Source: Gammaproteobacteria bacterium UBA7449 (lineage in GTDB: Bacteria; Pseudomonadota; Gammaproteobacteria; Pseudomonadales; Pseudohongiellaceae). Taken from it: a DNA stretch of 64,000 nucleotides. Each line of letters starts with the position of its first letter. Positions within the stretch are counted from its first letter, which is position 1. Made by a program: the position numbers and the translations under genes. Under the pieces are notes generated by a model. That model did no database searches. It was given only the letters and a program-made list of their open reading frames with translations, and had not been told where the DNA came from. The DNA is taken from contig DLPV01000019.1 in assembly GCA_002477465.1 (NCBI GenBank), forward strand, positions 8,281-72,280. Direction: 5' to 3'. This document shows, piece after piece, positions 27,152 to 36,735 of this stretch.

Positions 27152-28588
27152 TCAGAAAGAGTAAGTGAGTGTCATTCCAAGGCGGATATCTTCATCGAAA
27201 ACAGTCAGGAAAGACCCCGATTTCGCCGTGATACTGATGAACTGGGAGCTCAGGGACCAGTTGTCATCGAGAGTGTAGTCCACGCCGAGGAACACCAGCA
27301 GAGACTCAGCGGCAAGATCACCCTGCAGGGTGGCAGATAGAGTCAGATCCCCGTTGCGCATGGCGTTGCTGTAGCGCACCAGCCAGCTGCCGAAGACGCC
27401 GTCGTTGGTCAGAGTCTGACCAGGCTGCAAGCCTTCTTCTGCATCCAGCAGGGTCTGAGCCTGAATGCCTAGGCTCACGTTCTGTTCATTGTCGATAGCA
27501 TATTCGAAACCGAAAGAGGTACCGATCTGATCTTTACGCAGATTGACCGGTGTCGACAGTGAACTGGTGCCGGGGAAGGCAAAGCTGTCGGCCAGGATGT
27601 TATGGCTGAACGCCATGTCAAAATTCAGCAGCAGTTTGCCGATTGCCCGGTTGGCACTGAATCCCAGCAACAAAAAATCGTTGATGTCTGGGCGAGCGTC
27701 GGCGCTGCCGGGTAGGGGAGGATCGTAACGCAGCTGATTTTCATAGAGGTAGGCTGCCATTACGGCGATGTCGCTACCCTCGAAAGACTTTTTCCACTGC
27801 GTTCCTGCTTCCAGCAATATTTTGCCATCGCGGCTATAGTCCGGCAGATTAAATCCAGGATCGAAAAACAGTGGGCTGCCACGCACCGGCGCCGGATTGA
27901 ACTCAGGGTACAAGTTCACAAAGGTAGAAAGACTGCTGCTGTTGTCTGTGCTAAAGAAATCCCAGACCAGCATGGCCTGGCTCAGGCGTGCATCTTCGAT
28001 ATCTATAATGGTGAAGTCGCGAAACTCGCTGTTATTGATGATATCCAATACCGAGTTACCAACGGTCTCACCCCACACCACTGTCTGCCGCCCCAGCTTG
28101 AAACTGTGGGCACCGCTGCTGCGCTGAATGAAAAGGTCATTGAGCTGACCTTCCGTGTCAATGCTGTCCTGATTCGTTGTGTATTCGTAGTCCTGATTCC
28201 AATACACCCGGTACCACATGCTGCCCTGAATCAACCAACCCGGCGCAATGGGATTCTGGTAGCGGACATTGAACTGCAGCCGATTGGTTTCCAGGTCGGC
28301 TGGTTTGGGAAATTTGCCGAATGCGCCGAGATCGATGCTGTGATTGTTGATCTGCCCTGATGTGGATTGACTGATGCGAATAGTAAAGTCTTCGAACCAG
28401 GCTTCAGTTGCTGATTGCTCTTCCTCATCGAAGGCAGCCGCAAAAATGTCATCGTCAAAGCCAAAGTCGACGCTGGGATCAAAGCTCACGTCAGGGTCAA
28501 GCACCAGCGGTTCATCCTGCTGCCCCTGAGCAGTTGCAGCGCTGAATAACATGGCCAGGACCAGGCCAGTGCGAGGGAATCGCGGCAT
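27152..28588 (-). CDS. Outer-membrane beta-barrel, DUF1302-like
   Basis: After a signal peptide (ending ATAQGQ), the ~475-residue protein has alternating strands and a C-terminal TLTYSF ending in phenylalanine, as expected for an outer-membrane barrel. Its sequence resembles DUF1302-type proteins (RLQFNVRYQNPIAPGWLIQG, SFKLGRQTVVWGE), which are repeatedly encoded beside RND permeases and LolA-like proteins. I chose the ATG at 28588 because AAGGG lies about 8 bp upstream; an in-frame ATG at 28657 would put an unlikely tail before the signal. It follows the LolA-like gene by 16 bp. Confidence 0.8.
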   Translation of the reverse strand: MPRFPRTGLVLAMLFSAATAQGQQDEPLVLDPDVSFDPSVDFGFDDDIFAAAFDEEEQSATEAWFEDFTIRISQSTSGQINNHSIDLGAFGKFPKPADLETNRLQFNVRYQNPIAPGWLIQGSMWYRVYWNQDYEYTTNQDSIDTEGQLNDLFIQRSSGAHSFKLGRQTVVWGETVGNSVLDIINNSEFRDFTIIDIEDARLSQAMLVWDFFSTDNSSSLSTFVNLYPEFNPAPVRGSPLFFDPGFNLPDYSRDGKILLEAGTQWKKSFEGSDIAVMAAYLYENQLRYDPPLPGSADARPDINDFLLLGFSANRAIGKLLLNFDMAFSHNILADSFAFPGTSSLSTPVNLRKDQIGTSFGFEYAIDNEQNVSLGIQAQTLLDAEEGLQPGQTLTNDGVFGSWLVRYSNAMRNGDLTLSATLQGDLAAESLLVFLGVDYTLDDNWSLSSQFISITAKSGSFLTVFDEDIRLGMTLTYSF

Positions 28589-28604
28589 ACGTATGACCCT
28601 TGGT

Positions 28605-29495
28605 CTAGTCGACCTGTTGGCGAAGCTTTTCCAACTCGGTCTCGCGGAATGCCACATCAGTCAGGGTGCGGGTGGTGAGGAACTCATCTTCTACGGCTAT
28701 ATCGGTGTGAATCTCGAGGAACGCCATATTGGAAAGGCGGTTGCTTACCAGATTCATCATGGTAAGCGAACGGGCCATCCAGGTGCCGTTTACCAGCTCC
28801 ACCCGGGAAGCTAGCAGGCGTTTAATTTCATTGTCATATTGATCGAACATTTCAACCCGCAGCACAATAAAACGTTCCTTGTCCACGTAGTTAATGGTTT
28901 TTGAGTAGCGGGATTTGCGTGCGCGCTCTGCATTGGGGATGAGTTCGATTTTCCAGACCTCGCGACCACCCTCGGTTGTCTCTTCGAGAACCCTGATCTC
29001 ATACTCTTCCAGCTTGCCGGTGTCCGTATCCTCGGTGGTGAACTCTGAGCCAAACACCGAGGCAGGTTCCGAATCGTCATCGGAGTTGCCGCTGGCGATG
29101 CGTTTGACCCGCCCCAGGGCTGACAAATACAACCAGGTCTCGTTGTCACGCTGGGTATCGTCGTAGGCATAGCTCAACATGCCAACGCCGCGCTCGGCCG
29201 CGGGTTCGAGGACGATAGTGACACTCTTGGTGTCTTTGCCGTCGTCACCAAAATTTTTGCCTACAGATTCCAGTGACTTGATGCGGGGGCGCTCCGCGCA
29301 GGTAATGCGGCTTTCCTTAATGCCGAAGCGGCAGGTGGATAACTGCATGCGATTGAAAGCGGAGTCGGACGTGGCACGCTGGTTTTCCTCAACCAGCTCC
29401 ATGATTTCCAGCCCGGTCATTTCCTGCGCGCTGGCGAGGTTGCCAAGCAGACTGATAAAAACGGCCGTCACAATGAATAGGGATCGCAAGTTCAT
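28605..29495 (-). CDS. Outer membrane lipoprotein-sorting protein family (LolA-like, RND-associated)
   Basis: This 296-residue exported protein (signal ending NLASAQ) has the fold of the LolA-like family that accompanies RND permeases in many proteobacteria. Supporting stretches are DNETWLYLSALGRVKRIASG near residue 115, FGSEFTTEDT, and an alternating beta pattern that forms the half-barrel of LolA/LolB-type lipid carriers. It presumably ferries a lipophilic molecule through the periplasm between the RND pump and the barrel. The start overlaps the RND stop by 4 bp (translational coupling). The cargo is unknown. Confidence 0.88.
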   Translation of the reverse strand: MNLRSLFIVTAVFISLLGNLASAQEMTGLEIMELVEENQRATSDSAFNRMQLSTCRFGIKESRITCAERPRIKSLESVGKNFGDDGKDTKSVTIVLEPAAERGVGMLSYAYDDTQRDNETWLYLSALGRVKRIASGNSDDDSEPASVFGSEFTTEDTDTGKLEEYEIRVLEETTEGGREVWKIELIPNAERARKSRYSKTINYVDKERFIVLRVEMFDQYDNEIKRLLASRVELVNGTWMARSLTMMNLVSNRLSNMAFLEIHTDIAVEDEFLTTRTLTDVAFRETELEKLRQQVD

Positions 29496-32236
29496 GCCAG
29501 TTTCTCCATGAAAGTTATTCTAGTATCGGCACCTTTTACGCCAAAGGTAGGTTTGAAAACCATGATCATGGCAGGAATCAGGAACAAATCGCACAGCAGC
29601 GCAACAAAGATGGCGGCAGAGCCGAAGAATCCCATTTTTGCCATACCGAGGTAGTCGGAAAAACTGAGCAGGGCGAATCCCAGCCCCAGCACCATAGTGG
29701 TGAACATCACGGCCTGGCCGACATCACGAATGGTGGTGATCAGGGATTCACTGATGCTACCAGTTCGGATTAGCTCCACTCGATAATGGGTCATGAAGTG
29801 GATGGTATCGTCCACGGCGATGCCAATAATAAGCGGCGCGATCAACAGGGTGTCCGTATCCAGGGCAATGCCGAGCAATCCCATCAAGCCAAAGCCCAGC
29901 AGGGCAGGAATCACGTTTGGTATCATAGCCATCAGTCCACCCTGCAATGAACCCAGGGTGACGATCATAATGACGCTGATCACGCCGATGGCGAAGATAA
30001 AGCTGGAATACTGAGAGTTGGCCACCTCATCCGCCATGCGCATCAGCAGCGCCATGGAGCCAGTAAGATAGACTTCCAGTTCAGGAAACTCCTGTTCCAG
30101 ACCAGCAAATACTTCGTCAATTTCCACCGAGATTTCATCGAAGAAAAGCTGGTACTGGTAGCTGCCAGCGTTATAGATATTGAGGGAGATATGTGAGCGA
30201 CTGTAATCATCGGATACGAGTGCGCGTCGGTCCTCGGGATTGGCGCTGTTAAACAGATACAGCAGCTGAGAGATCATCTGCTCGTCTTCTGGCACCCGAT
30301 AATAGGCTGGATCATCATCACTCATGATCTGGTAGGTGTCTTTTACGATGTTGGCCAGGGAGTTGGTGCGCGTGACCTGATCGGCGTAGCGGCTTTCGAT
30401 ACGGCTCTGTAGTTCGTCGATTGCCTGCATCAGGCGCGGGTTATACAGGCCGTCGGTGGTGTGGGTGTCTACCATGATGACCATGGACATGGCGCCCGCC
30501 ATGTTCTCATCGACGGTTTCGTAGGCCACGCGGATGGAGCTGCCTTCTTTAGTGAGCTCGGTCATATTGGAATCAATCCGAATCAGTGACATGCCGTAGG
30601 CGCATACCACAAACAGCGTGCCGAACAGGCCCAACACTACCCAGGGTCGACGAGCGACAATGTAGGGTACATAGGAAAGAATCTGTAGCTGCCAGTTCAC
30701 CACGACATAGGTCATCAAGGAGATGACCGTAATGTATGTACCCACCCACAGTCCGAGCAGGGCATATACCGCGATGAAATACACCACGGCGAGGCCCGCT
30801 TTCTTGCCAATGTACAATTCGTTCCAGCGCTTTCCGATGCGGTCAGCCAGGCTGGCGTCCTGGGCTTCTGGTGCCCCGGGATGCCAGACATCCAGCAGGA
30901 TTGGCAGCAAGACGATGGTAAAAAAGAATGCCATCACCACACCGAAAGCAGACATAAGTCCGAATACCTGAATCGGCAGCAGGTCGGATGTAGTGAGTGC
31001 CAGCACCCCTGCCATGGTGGTGACGGTAGTTACCATGATCGCGAGGCCGGTTTTGCCGTAGGAATGGGAAAGGGCATCGTAATGGTCCTCACCCTGGCGC
31101 CGGTAGCTGAAATAGGCGCTCATGACATGGACACAGTCGGCGATGCCCACCGCAAACACCAGCAGCACCGTGAGTGAAATCATCTGAGAAATAGTAACCC
31201 CAAGCCACACCGTGATTCCCCAGGTCCAGGCCATGCTGGCGGCGATCGTGACCATGGGCCATAGCACCGCGCTAAAACTGCGGAACAGGATGTAAAGCAG
31301 CAGGGTGAAGATCAGCACCATGACAATACCCAGAGTCATCATCTGATTCAGGGTGTCCATCATGAATTCCATCATGGGAGGATTGCCGACTGGAAAGAAT
31401 TCAAACTGATCCGAATACTTCTCATACAGCGCTTTGGTGATGATGTGGAAGTTGGTGTAGCCCAACATGTCCACTGATTCAAATGAGACCTCCTGGATCT
31501 CAGCGCTCTCATCAAACTCCAGGTCGAAGCTGTCGGCATCAGAGAAGGCATCAAAGTCGACGAAGCTATCGTCCAGCACGATGTCAGCGGCATTGACCGC
31601 CGGCTCATAGTTCGCAATCGGCTGGGCACCGAAATCGGTCTGAATCATTACTGCGGCATAGCGTGCATCGGCGGAGTAAAAGGCGAGCAGATAGTCTTCC
31701 TGCTCCATGGCGCGGGCCTTGATGGCTGCCAATTCCTCGGCGGACTGAGGGATCTGTTGGGGGACCAGACGATTCGACAGCAGCGTATCGCCCTCGTTTT
31801 CCTGATAGCGGATATTGGTAATCGACTGCACCCGGCGCACATGATTGAGTTCATCAAAATCGAGCGCGATGCCATTGATTGACTCCGGATAATCTGCCGG
31901 GTCCAATTGCTGCCAGTAGCGCAGATCATCAGTGAGTTGCTGGATTGCCAACAGGGATTCGCGCGAAAATACGTCCCCGTCTTTGGCCCGATACACCAGG
32001 AACACAGAGTCGTCACTGCCGAACTGGCGACGGTATTCATTCAAGGCCATCATGGACGGATCTTCCTGATCCAGGAAGCTGTCGGTGGTCATGTCCAGTT
32101 CAGTGCGAGTGTAAATTCCCCACACCATCATGGCGCTGATTACGATCAGGCCAGTGAGGACAAATTGCTTATAGCGCAACACCCGGTTGGGTGCCTGCGC
32201 AAAAGCATCACTGAGCGCGATTAAGATTCTCTCCAT
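29492..32236 (-). CDS. RND superfamily (MMPL/SSD-type) transporter permease
   Basis: This 914-residue inner-membrane protein has the RND layout: one helix, a large periplasmic domain (~60-280), a block of five to six helices, a duplicated half with a second periplasmic domain (~560-740), and a closing block of helices. Motifs include VLLVFAVGIADCVHVMSAYFS and its counterpart LIIGIAVDDTIHFMTHYR, where the acidic residues probably take part in proton relay. Similarity is to the hydrophobe-exporting MMPL/HpnN group, not to AcrB. No membrane-fusion protein is encoded nearby; the LolA-like protein and the barrel replace it. Confidence 0.93.
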   Translation of the reverse strand: MERILIALSDAFAQAPNRVLRYKQFVLTGLIVISAMMVWGIYTRTELDMTTDSFLDQEDPSMMALNEYRRQFGSDDSVFLVYRAKDGDVFSRESLLAIQQLTDDLRYWQQLDPADYPESINGIALDFDELNHVRRVQSITNIRYQENEGDTLLSNRLVPQQIPQSAEELAAIKARAMEQEDYLLAFYSADARYAAVMIQTDFGAQPIANYEPAVNAADIVLDDSFVDFDAFSDADSFDLEFDESAEIQEVSFESVDMLGYTNFHIITKALYEKYSDQFEFFPVGNPPMMEFMMDTLNQMMTLGIVMVLIFTLLLYILFRSFSAVLWPMVTIAASMAWTWGITVWLGVTISQMISLTVLLVFAVGIADCVHVMSAYFSYRRQGEDHYDALSHSYGKTGLAIMVTTVTTMAGVLALTTSDLLPIQVFGLMSAFGVVMAFFFTIVLLPILLDVWHPGAPEAQDASLADRIGKRWNELYIGKKAGLAVVYFIAVYALLGLWVGTYITVISLMTYVVVNWQLQILSYVPYIVARRPWVVLGLFGTLFVVCAYGMSLIRIDSNMTELTKEGSSIRVAYETVDENMAGAMSMVIMVDTHTTDGLYNPRLMQAIDELQSRIESRYADQVTRTNSLANIVKDTYQIMSDDDPAYYRVPEDEQMISQLLYLFNSANPEDRRALVSDDYSRSHISLNIYNAGSYQYQLFFDEISVEIDEVFAGLEQEFPELEVYLTGSMALLMRMADEVANSQYSSFIFAIGVISVIMIVTLGSLQGGLMAMIPNVIPALLGFGLMGLLGIALDTDTLLIAPLIIGIAVDDTIHFMTHYRVELIRTGSISESLITTIRDVGQAVMFTTMVLGLGFALLSFSDYLGMAKMGFFGSAAIFVALLCDLFLIPAMIMVFKPTFGVKGADTRITFMEKLA

Positions 32237-32475
32237 GGTTACTGCTCCTAAGGTGCCTTAGGCATCGGCCCTGAGTTATTGTGAGTCCCGAGGCTGCAGG
32301 GAAATCCCGCAGGCTGTCTCTTTTTGTTTATTGCCCAGTTGCTTGCCCATAAAGTCGTTTAAAGCGAATAAACGGTTCAATATGAAACTGGCAGGGTCGA
32401 AAGGGTCTGTGTGCCCCTTTGAAGTCTATTAATGATAACTGTTGCAGGCGCTACACGCACTCAGGGCTGTGAATT

Positions 32476-32790
32476 CTATGGGCACTGGTATACATCGAAA
32501 CGCTGCTGGCCATCGGTAACCTCATTGGTGGCGACGATGACGTTACCTCCCATGTCACCTGCCTCATTCCGGGCCAGGGTGAATAATTCGTTCTGTTGGC
32601 GTTCGCTGCTGCGCTCGATAAGCAGCAACCGATCCATGGTCGAGGAGCTGGCCCGTCCTATGGCTTCACAGTTACTGACCTGCGATATTGATCGAATTTC
32701 AACCTGCTGGCCAGCGGCGGTGAGCTGTACCCAACTGCTGCAGGCAGCAAATGTCAGAAACGAAACAGAAGTGGAGAGAACTCTAAACAT
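32476..32790 (-). CDS. DUF4156-like small lipoprotein
   Basis: This ~104-residue protein starts at ATG 32790, with GAGG about 8 bp upstream; a longer frame to 32829 is less likely. The lipobox is TFAAC. The mature part (WVQLTAAGQQVEIRSI, then CEAIGRAS and GGNVIVATNE) matches the DUF4156 pattern, including two cysteines that may pair. Function is unknown for the family. It is divergent from the FAD oxidase gene with 145 bp between starts. Confidence 0.75.
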   Translation of the reverse strand: MFRVLSTSVSFLTFAACSSWVQLTAAGQQVEIRSISQVSNCEAIGRASSSTMDRLLLIERSSERQQNELFTLARNEAGDMGGNVIVATNEVTDGQQRFDVYQCP

Positions 32791-32935
32791 GGTGGCTACC
32801 CTCTGATGATTGGGTGGCTTGCTATTCACGCCAGATTTGGCAAACTGCCGGCGACCAGCCCAATGGATTAAGGGCTATGTTACCATCTCCCAGTTCCCAA
32901 ATTCGCTTACAAGGTCAATAAAAGAGCAGCATATT

Positions 32936-34330
32936 TTGACTTCCCCTGTCGACACAGATCTGATGGATCAGCTCAAAGCCATTGTTGGTCCCGCTGGATT
33001 CCGTGAAGGCGAGGATATTGATCTCAAGAACTATAGGGACTGGATGGGGGCGAGATCGATTCGCCCCCCGCTGTTGCTGCGACCCGCTTCGACCCAGCAG
33101 GTTTCCGCTATCCTTAAGGCCTGTCATGCGTCCGGGCAGGCAGTTGCGCCGCAGGGTGGTATGACTGGCCTGGTATCTGCCGCTGCACCGCAGGAGAATG
33201 AAATTGCCCTTAGCCTCGAACGCATGAAGCAGGTAATAGAGGTAGATCCGGTTACCGCCACCATGACAGTTGAGGCTGGGGTGGAGCTGCAGACAATTCA
33301 GGAGCAAGCCGACAGTCTTGAGCTGCTGTTTCCCCTGGACCTGGGCGCTAGAGGCAGCTGCACGATTGGCGGCAACCTGTCGACCAACGCAGGTGGCAAC
33401 CGGGTAATCCGCTACGGTATGACCCGTGACCTCGTGGTTGGTTTGGAGGCAGTGCTACCGGATGGCACTATCATAGATGGCATTCATAAATTGCGTAAAA
33501 ACAATACGGGTTACGATCTCAAACAGTTGTTCATCGGCAGCGAAGGCACATTAGGGGTCATCACTCGCGCTGTGCTTAAACTGGCGCCAAAACCAAGCAG
33601 TCAGTCAGTTGCACTATGTGGGGTTGAGAATTTCGACAAGGTTTCAGCGCTGCTTGTGCACATGCAGTCTGCGCTCGGGGCAAACCTGACTGCTTTCGAG
33701 GTGCTGTGGAATAATACCTATCGTCTGGTTGATGAGAAGGTGCCGCATGTCACTGTTCCGTTAGAAGCAGAACATGCGTACTATGTTTTAGTTGAGAGTA
33801 TGGGGTCTAATACTGACAATGATGCCGAGTTATTTGTCGATGCATTGGGTGAGGCCAGTGAGCAGGGACTGGTAGTTGATGCGGTAATCGCTGATTCTGA
33901 TACCAAGATCGGTAGCCTGTGGGCGGTGAGAGATGGTGCTGCAGAAGTGATGGGTATCGGCTTCATGCATGCCTATGACGTGAGCCTTGATATCGCCGAC
34001 ATGGGATATTTTGGCGAAGAAGTTGAACGATGTCTGCGTGAGGTGTGGCCCGATGCGGTGATGGGACTATTTGGGCACATTGGCGATGGTAATGTGCATA
34101 TCATTATCAACATAGGCCCAGACACGAAGTCCCTGCACCTGCAGATTGACGAGGTGATTTACAGACTGATTCAGGAGCTGAATGGTTCAGTCTCCGCTGA
34201 ACATGGTATCGGCGTGATGAAGAAGCCCTTTCTTGGCTATAGCAAGAGCGAGGCAGAGATCATGCTGATGCAAACTTTAAAGCAAGCCATAGATCCCAAG
34301 GGTATTCTTAACCCTGGCCGGATTTTTTAA
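32936..34330 (+). CDS. FAD-binding oxidase/dehydrogenase (GlcD / D-2-hydroxyglutarate dehydrogenase type)
   Basis: This ~464-residue cytoplasmic flavoenzyme oxidises D-2-hydroxy acids. The FAD-binding PCMH domain covers the N-terminal half (ACHASGQAVAPQGGMTGLVS and GARGSCTIGGNLSTNAGGNR). The substrate domain has GHIGDGNVHI, and the C-terminal signature is SAEHGIGVMKK with DPKGILNPGRIF. The start is uncertain. TTG 32936, with AGAG upstream, fits the family; ATG 32963 is the alternative. An ATG at 32810 is in frame but would overlap the promoter of the divergent gene. An SDR gene follows after 21 bp. Confidence 0.9.
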   Translation: MTSPVDTDLMDQLKAIVGPAGFREGEDIDLKNYRDWMGARSIRPPLLLRPASTQQVSAILKACHASGQAVAPQGGMTGLVSAAAPQENEIALSLERMKQVIEVDPVTATMTVEAGVELQTIQEQADSLELLFPLDLGARGSCTIGGNLSTNAGGNRVIRYGMTRDLVVGLEAVLPDGTIIDGIHKLRKNNTGYDLKQLFIGSEGTLGVITRAVLKLAPKPSSQSVALCGVENFDKVSALLVHMQSALGANLTAFEVLWNNTYRLVDEKVPHVTVPLEAEHAYYVLVESMGSNTDNDAELFVDALGEASEQGLVVDAVIADSDTKIGSLWAVRDGAAEVMGIGFMHAYDVSLDIADMGYFGEEVERCLREVWPDAVMGLFGHIGDGNVHIIINIGPDTKSLHLQIDEVIYRLIQELNGSVSAEHGIGVMKKPFLGYSKSEAEIMLMQTLKQAIDPKGILNPGRIF

Positions 34331-34351
34331 AATCAAAACAGGGAGTAAGAC

Positions 34352-35077
34352 ATGCCAAACAACAACCTTGAAGGCAAGAACGTAGTCATCATTGGTGGCA
34401 CTGCAGGCATTGGCCTGGCCGCTGCTAAAATGGCCAGTGAGTTAGGTGCCAATGTGTGGGCAGCCGGGCGATCCGAGGGGCATATTGCCACTGCCAAAGA
34501 AGTAAGTGGTGGCAGCTTCGAGGTCAGGCAGGCCGATACCCATGATGCCGAAGCGCTCGATGCGATCTTCAAGGAAGCTGGGCAAATTCATCATCTGGTA
34601 TCCGCTGCAGTGGGCGGCGAACGTACCCTGCTACCATTCCTGCAGCAAACCCAGGAGCAATTCCAGGCCGCCTATGACAAGCTTTGGGGTTATTGTAACG
34701 TGGTGCGCGTCGGTGCTCCCTACCTTGAGGACGATGGGGCAATCACCCTCGTAAGTGGCTCACCCGCACGCAAGCTGGCAGTGGGGCAATCTCCCTTGAG
34801 TTGTGTTGGCGCCTCGGTGGAAAACCTGGTGCGTTGCCTGGCACTGGAATTGGCGCCGATCAGAGTCAACGTGGTTTCGCCAGGGACCATCGACACAGCA
34901 ATGTTTGACCACTTTGGTGAGGAAAAACAAGAGCGCCTCAATGCGATGACTGCATCGCACCTCATCAAGCGGGCAGGAACCTCGGAAGAGGTAGCCTCGG
35001 GTATCCTGTTTGTGATGCAGAATGAATTCGCCACGGGCACGACTGTCGATGTCGATGGTGGACGCTTGCTGAGTTAG
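34352..35077 (+). CDS. SDR family oxidoreductase lacking the YxxxK pair
   Basis: This 241-residue Rossmann-fold protein has the cofactor loop G15-G-T-A-G-I-G21 and the conserved SDR C-terminal motif RVNVVSPG (residues 171-178). In the active-site helix, where classical SDRs have YxxxK, the sequence is LSCVGASVENLVR (149-161), so neither tyrosine nor lysine is present. A subset of SDR proteins annotated in proteobacteria shares this form. Its reaction is therefore unclear. An AGGGAG is about 10 bp before the ATG. It lies between the FAD oxidase and the nitroreductase, all on one strand. Confidence 0.88.
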   Translation: MPNNNLEGKNVVIIGGTAGIGLAAAKMASELGANVWAAGRSEGHIATAKEVSGGSFEVRQADTHDAEALDAIFKEAGQIHHLVSAAVGGERTLLPFLQQTQEQFQAAYDKLWGYCNVVRVGAPYLEDDGAITLVSGSPARKLAVGQSPLSCVGASVENLVRCLALELAPIRVNVVSPGTIDTAMFDHFGEEKQERLNAMTASHLIKRAGTSEEVASGILFVMQNEFATGTTVDVDGGRLLS

Positions 35078-35128
35078 ATCCATCAAGTCATGCGAATGAG
35101 AAAATAGAGCTAATTACTGGAGCAACAA

Positions 35129-35833
35129 GTGGTAGATGTAGCTGAGAATCTGGGCGTTGACCCAGACCTGAGTCTGATTGATGCGGTTTATGCCCGTCGA
35201 TCTGTGCGCGGTTATCTGGATAAGGAAGTGCCGCAGAATGTGCTGAATCGGATTTTTGAAATCGCCCAGCAGTCACCATCTAATTGCAATGTGCAGCCCT
35301 GGAAGGTGTACGTGGCCTCAGGTGAACTGAAAGAGCGTCTGCGCAAGCAGATGGTTGAGAATACCGTTGGCGCGGTACCACCTAACCCCGACTATGAATA
35401 TCGCGGCGACTTTGCCGATGAGTATCGAACCCGGCAAGTGGAATGTGCCGTGGCACTGTATTCGAAAATGGGCATCGAGCGCGGTGATAAAGAAGGGCGA
35501 ATGCGGGCGGTGCTGCGCAACTTCGAGTTTTTTGACGCGCCTTACATCGCTTTTATCGGTATGAATCCTAATTTTGGCACCACTGTCGCCATCGATGTTG
35601 GCATGTGGGCACAGACCCTGATGTTGACCATGGTGGCTTTCGGCCTGCACAGCTGCCCTATGGGTACTATGCGCAACTACCCGGATATGGTGCGAGATGC
35701 CTTCGATATTCAGGATGGTACGAAAATATTATTCGGGATAAGCTTCGGCTACGAAGATCCAGCGGTCCCGGCTAACGAAACCCGAACCACCAGGGACTCC
35801 ATCTCTACCAATATAGTATTCAAATCGGCTTAG
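35129..35833 (+). CDS. Nitroreductase family flavoprotein
   Basis: This 234-residue FMN-dependent reductase starts at GTG 35129 with GGAG 8-11 bp upstream. The FMN-binding N-terminal block is RRSVRGYLDKEVP (near residue 25), followed by QQSPSNCNVQPWKVYV. The second block is FGLHSCPMGTMRNYPDMVRDAF and the end is the family-type LFGISFGYEDPAVPANETRT. Likely substrates are nitro- or quinone-type compounds, or enones, with NAD(P)H. It is in the same compact set as the FAD oxidase and SDR genes and is followed after 6 bp by a small receiver-like gene. Confidence 0.9.
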   Translation: MVDVAENLGVDPDLSLIDAVYARRSVRGYLDKEVPQNVLNRIFEIAQQSPSNCNVQPWKVYVASGELKERLRKQMVENTVGAVPPNPDYEYRGDFADEYRTRQVECAVALYSKMGIERGDKEGRMRAVLRNFEFFDAPYIAFIGMNPNFGTTVAIDVGMWAQTLMLTMVAFGLHSCPMGTMRNYPDMVRDAFDIQDGTKILFGISFGYEDPAVPANETRTTRDSISTNIVFKSA

Positions 35834-35839
35834 CAGTCT

Positions 35840-36325
35840 ATGAGCTTTAAACCTGTCGTTCTGTTGTATGACCTCGATAATGAATTGGTCGACGAGTGCT
35901 CCACACTCATCGGCCACACTGGCTTGTACACTACGATCAACACCTATAATGAAACCAACGCGCTGGAAGTCATTCAGCAGTACAATCGGGGATATGGTCT
36001 GCTGACAAACCGTCTGTCCTGTGTGATTACCGGCTGGAATAGCTACAAGAAGCCGAGGGATCAACTGCTGTTCAAGATGAGAACACAGGAGAAGCGCAGC
36101 CCATTTCGTGGTCCAACGCCTGTCATCATAATTACTGAAGATCATCGCCTGGACTTGCGACAACTGGCTCTTGACCCAATAGACGGTTATGTTGCTGCCT
36201 ACCTGCATGCCGATGATTTTCAGGAACACATCAGCGATATTTTGCACAAGATCGTGTTCGGCAACCGGGCCCATGAGATGAACTCCATAGCCTATGCCAA
36301 GCTCCAGCGCGAGCAGGATGAGTGA
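35840..36325 (+). CDS. Receiver-like (degenerate REC) domain protein
   Basis: This 161-residue protein is one alpha/beta domain that reads like a response-regulator receiver: beta1 PVVLLYDLDNE, beta3 LSCVITGWN, beta4 TPVIIITED and a final DGYVAAYLHADDFQEHI resembling the KP-loop end. In beta3 the phosphorylatable aspartate seems to be missing (VITGWN), and at the end the conserved Lys-Pro is absent. No output domain follows. It may be a stand-alone binding partner. The next small membrane-protein gene starts 50 bp downstream. Confidence 0.55.
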   Translation: MSFKPVVLLYDLDNELVDECSTLIGHTGLYTTINTYNETNALEVIQQYNRGYGLLTNRLSCVITGWNSYKKPRDQLLFKMRTQEKRSPFRGPTPVIIITEDHRLDLRQLALDPIDGYVAAYLHADDFQEHISDILHKIVFGNRAHEMNSIAYAKLQREQDE

Positions 36326-36375
36326 CCCCGCAAGCGGATGGATTGCAGGCACTCGCCTGCCAAGGAGAAATGAAT

Positions 36376-36561
36376 ATGCAAGCAACGATGCAACTTTTCG
36401 GCATTATGATGGCTGTCATGCTGCCTGTTAGCTTCATCGTGTTTATCACGGAATATTTCAAACTCAAGAAGAACACCAGTGCGCAACTCGGAGACCTGCA
36501 GAAAGAGTTGGAAAAGCATTCAACCAAGGAGCTCATGCAGGAAGTGGTCGCGCTTAAGTAG
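36376..36561 (+). CDS. Small single-pass membrane protein
   Basis: This 61-residue protein has a hydrophobic segment at about residues 6-25 (QLFGIMMAVMLPVSFIVFIT) and a charged coiled-coil tail. The ATG at 36376 has AAGGAG (36362-36367) at 8 bp, ideal spacing. A GTG at 36322 and an ATG at 36370 are also in frame but are less well placed. It follows the receiver-like gene on the same strand. Function is unknown. Confidence 0.7.
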   Translation: MQATMQLFGIMMAVMLPVSFIVFITEYFKLKKNTSAQLGDLQKELEKHSTKELMQEVVALK

Positions 36562-36735
36562 AGGATTTTCGTGCTTGAGAGCATCGTGACTGACCGCAGC
36601 TTCGATCTGGAGAGAAAGATCGGCAATCTATGAAGGTAGCAAGTCACATTGGTGAGTCACTCAGGTCGTAAACCTTACCTCAGGTCCGTAAGCAAAAGAG
36701 CTGGTCAGCTAAGCCTGCCTAAATCGCACAACGAA

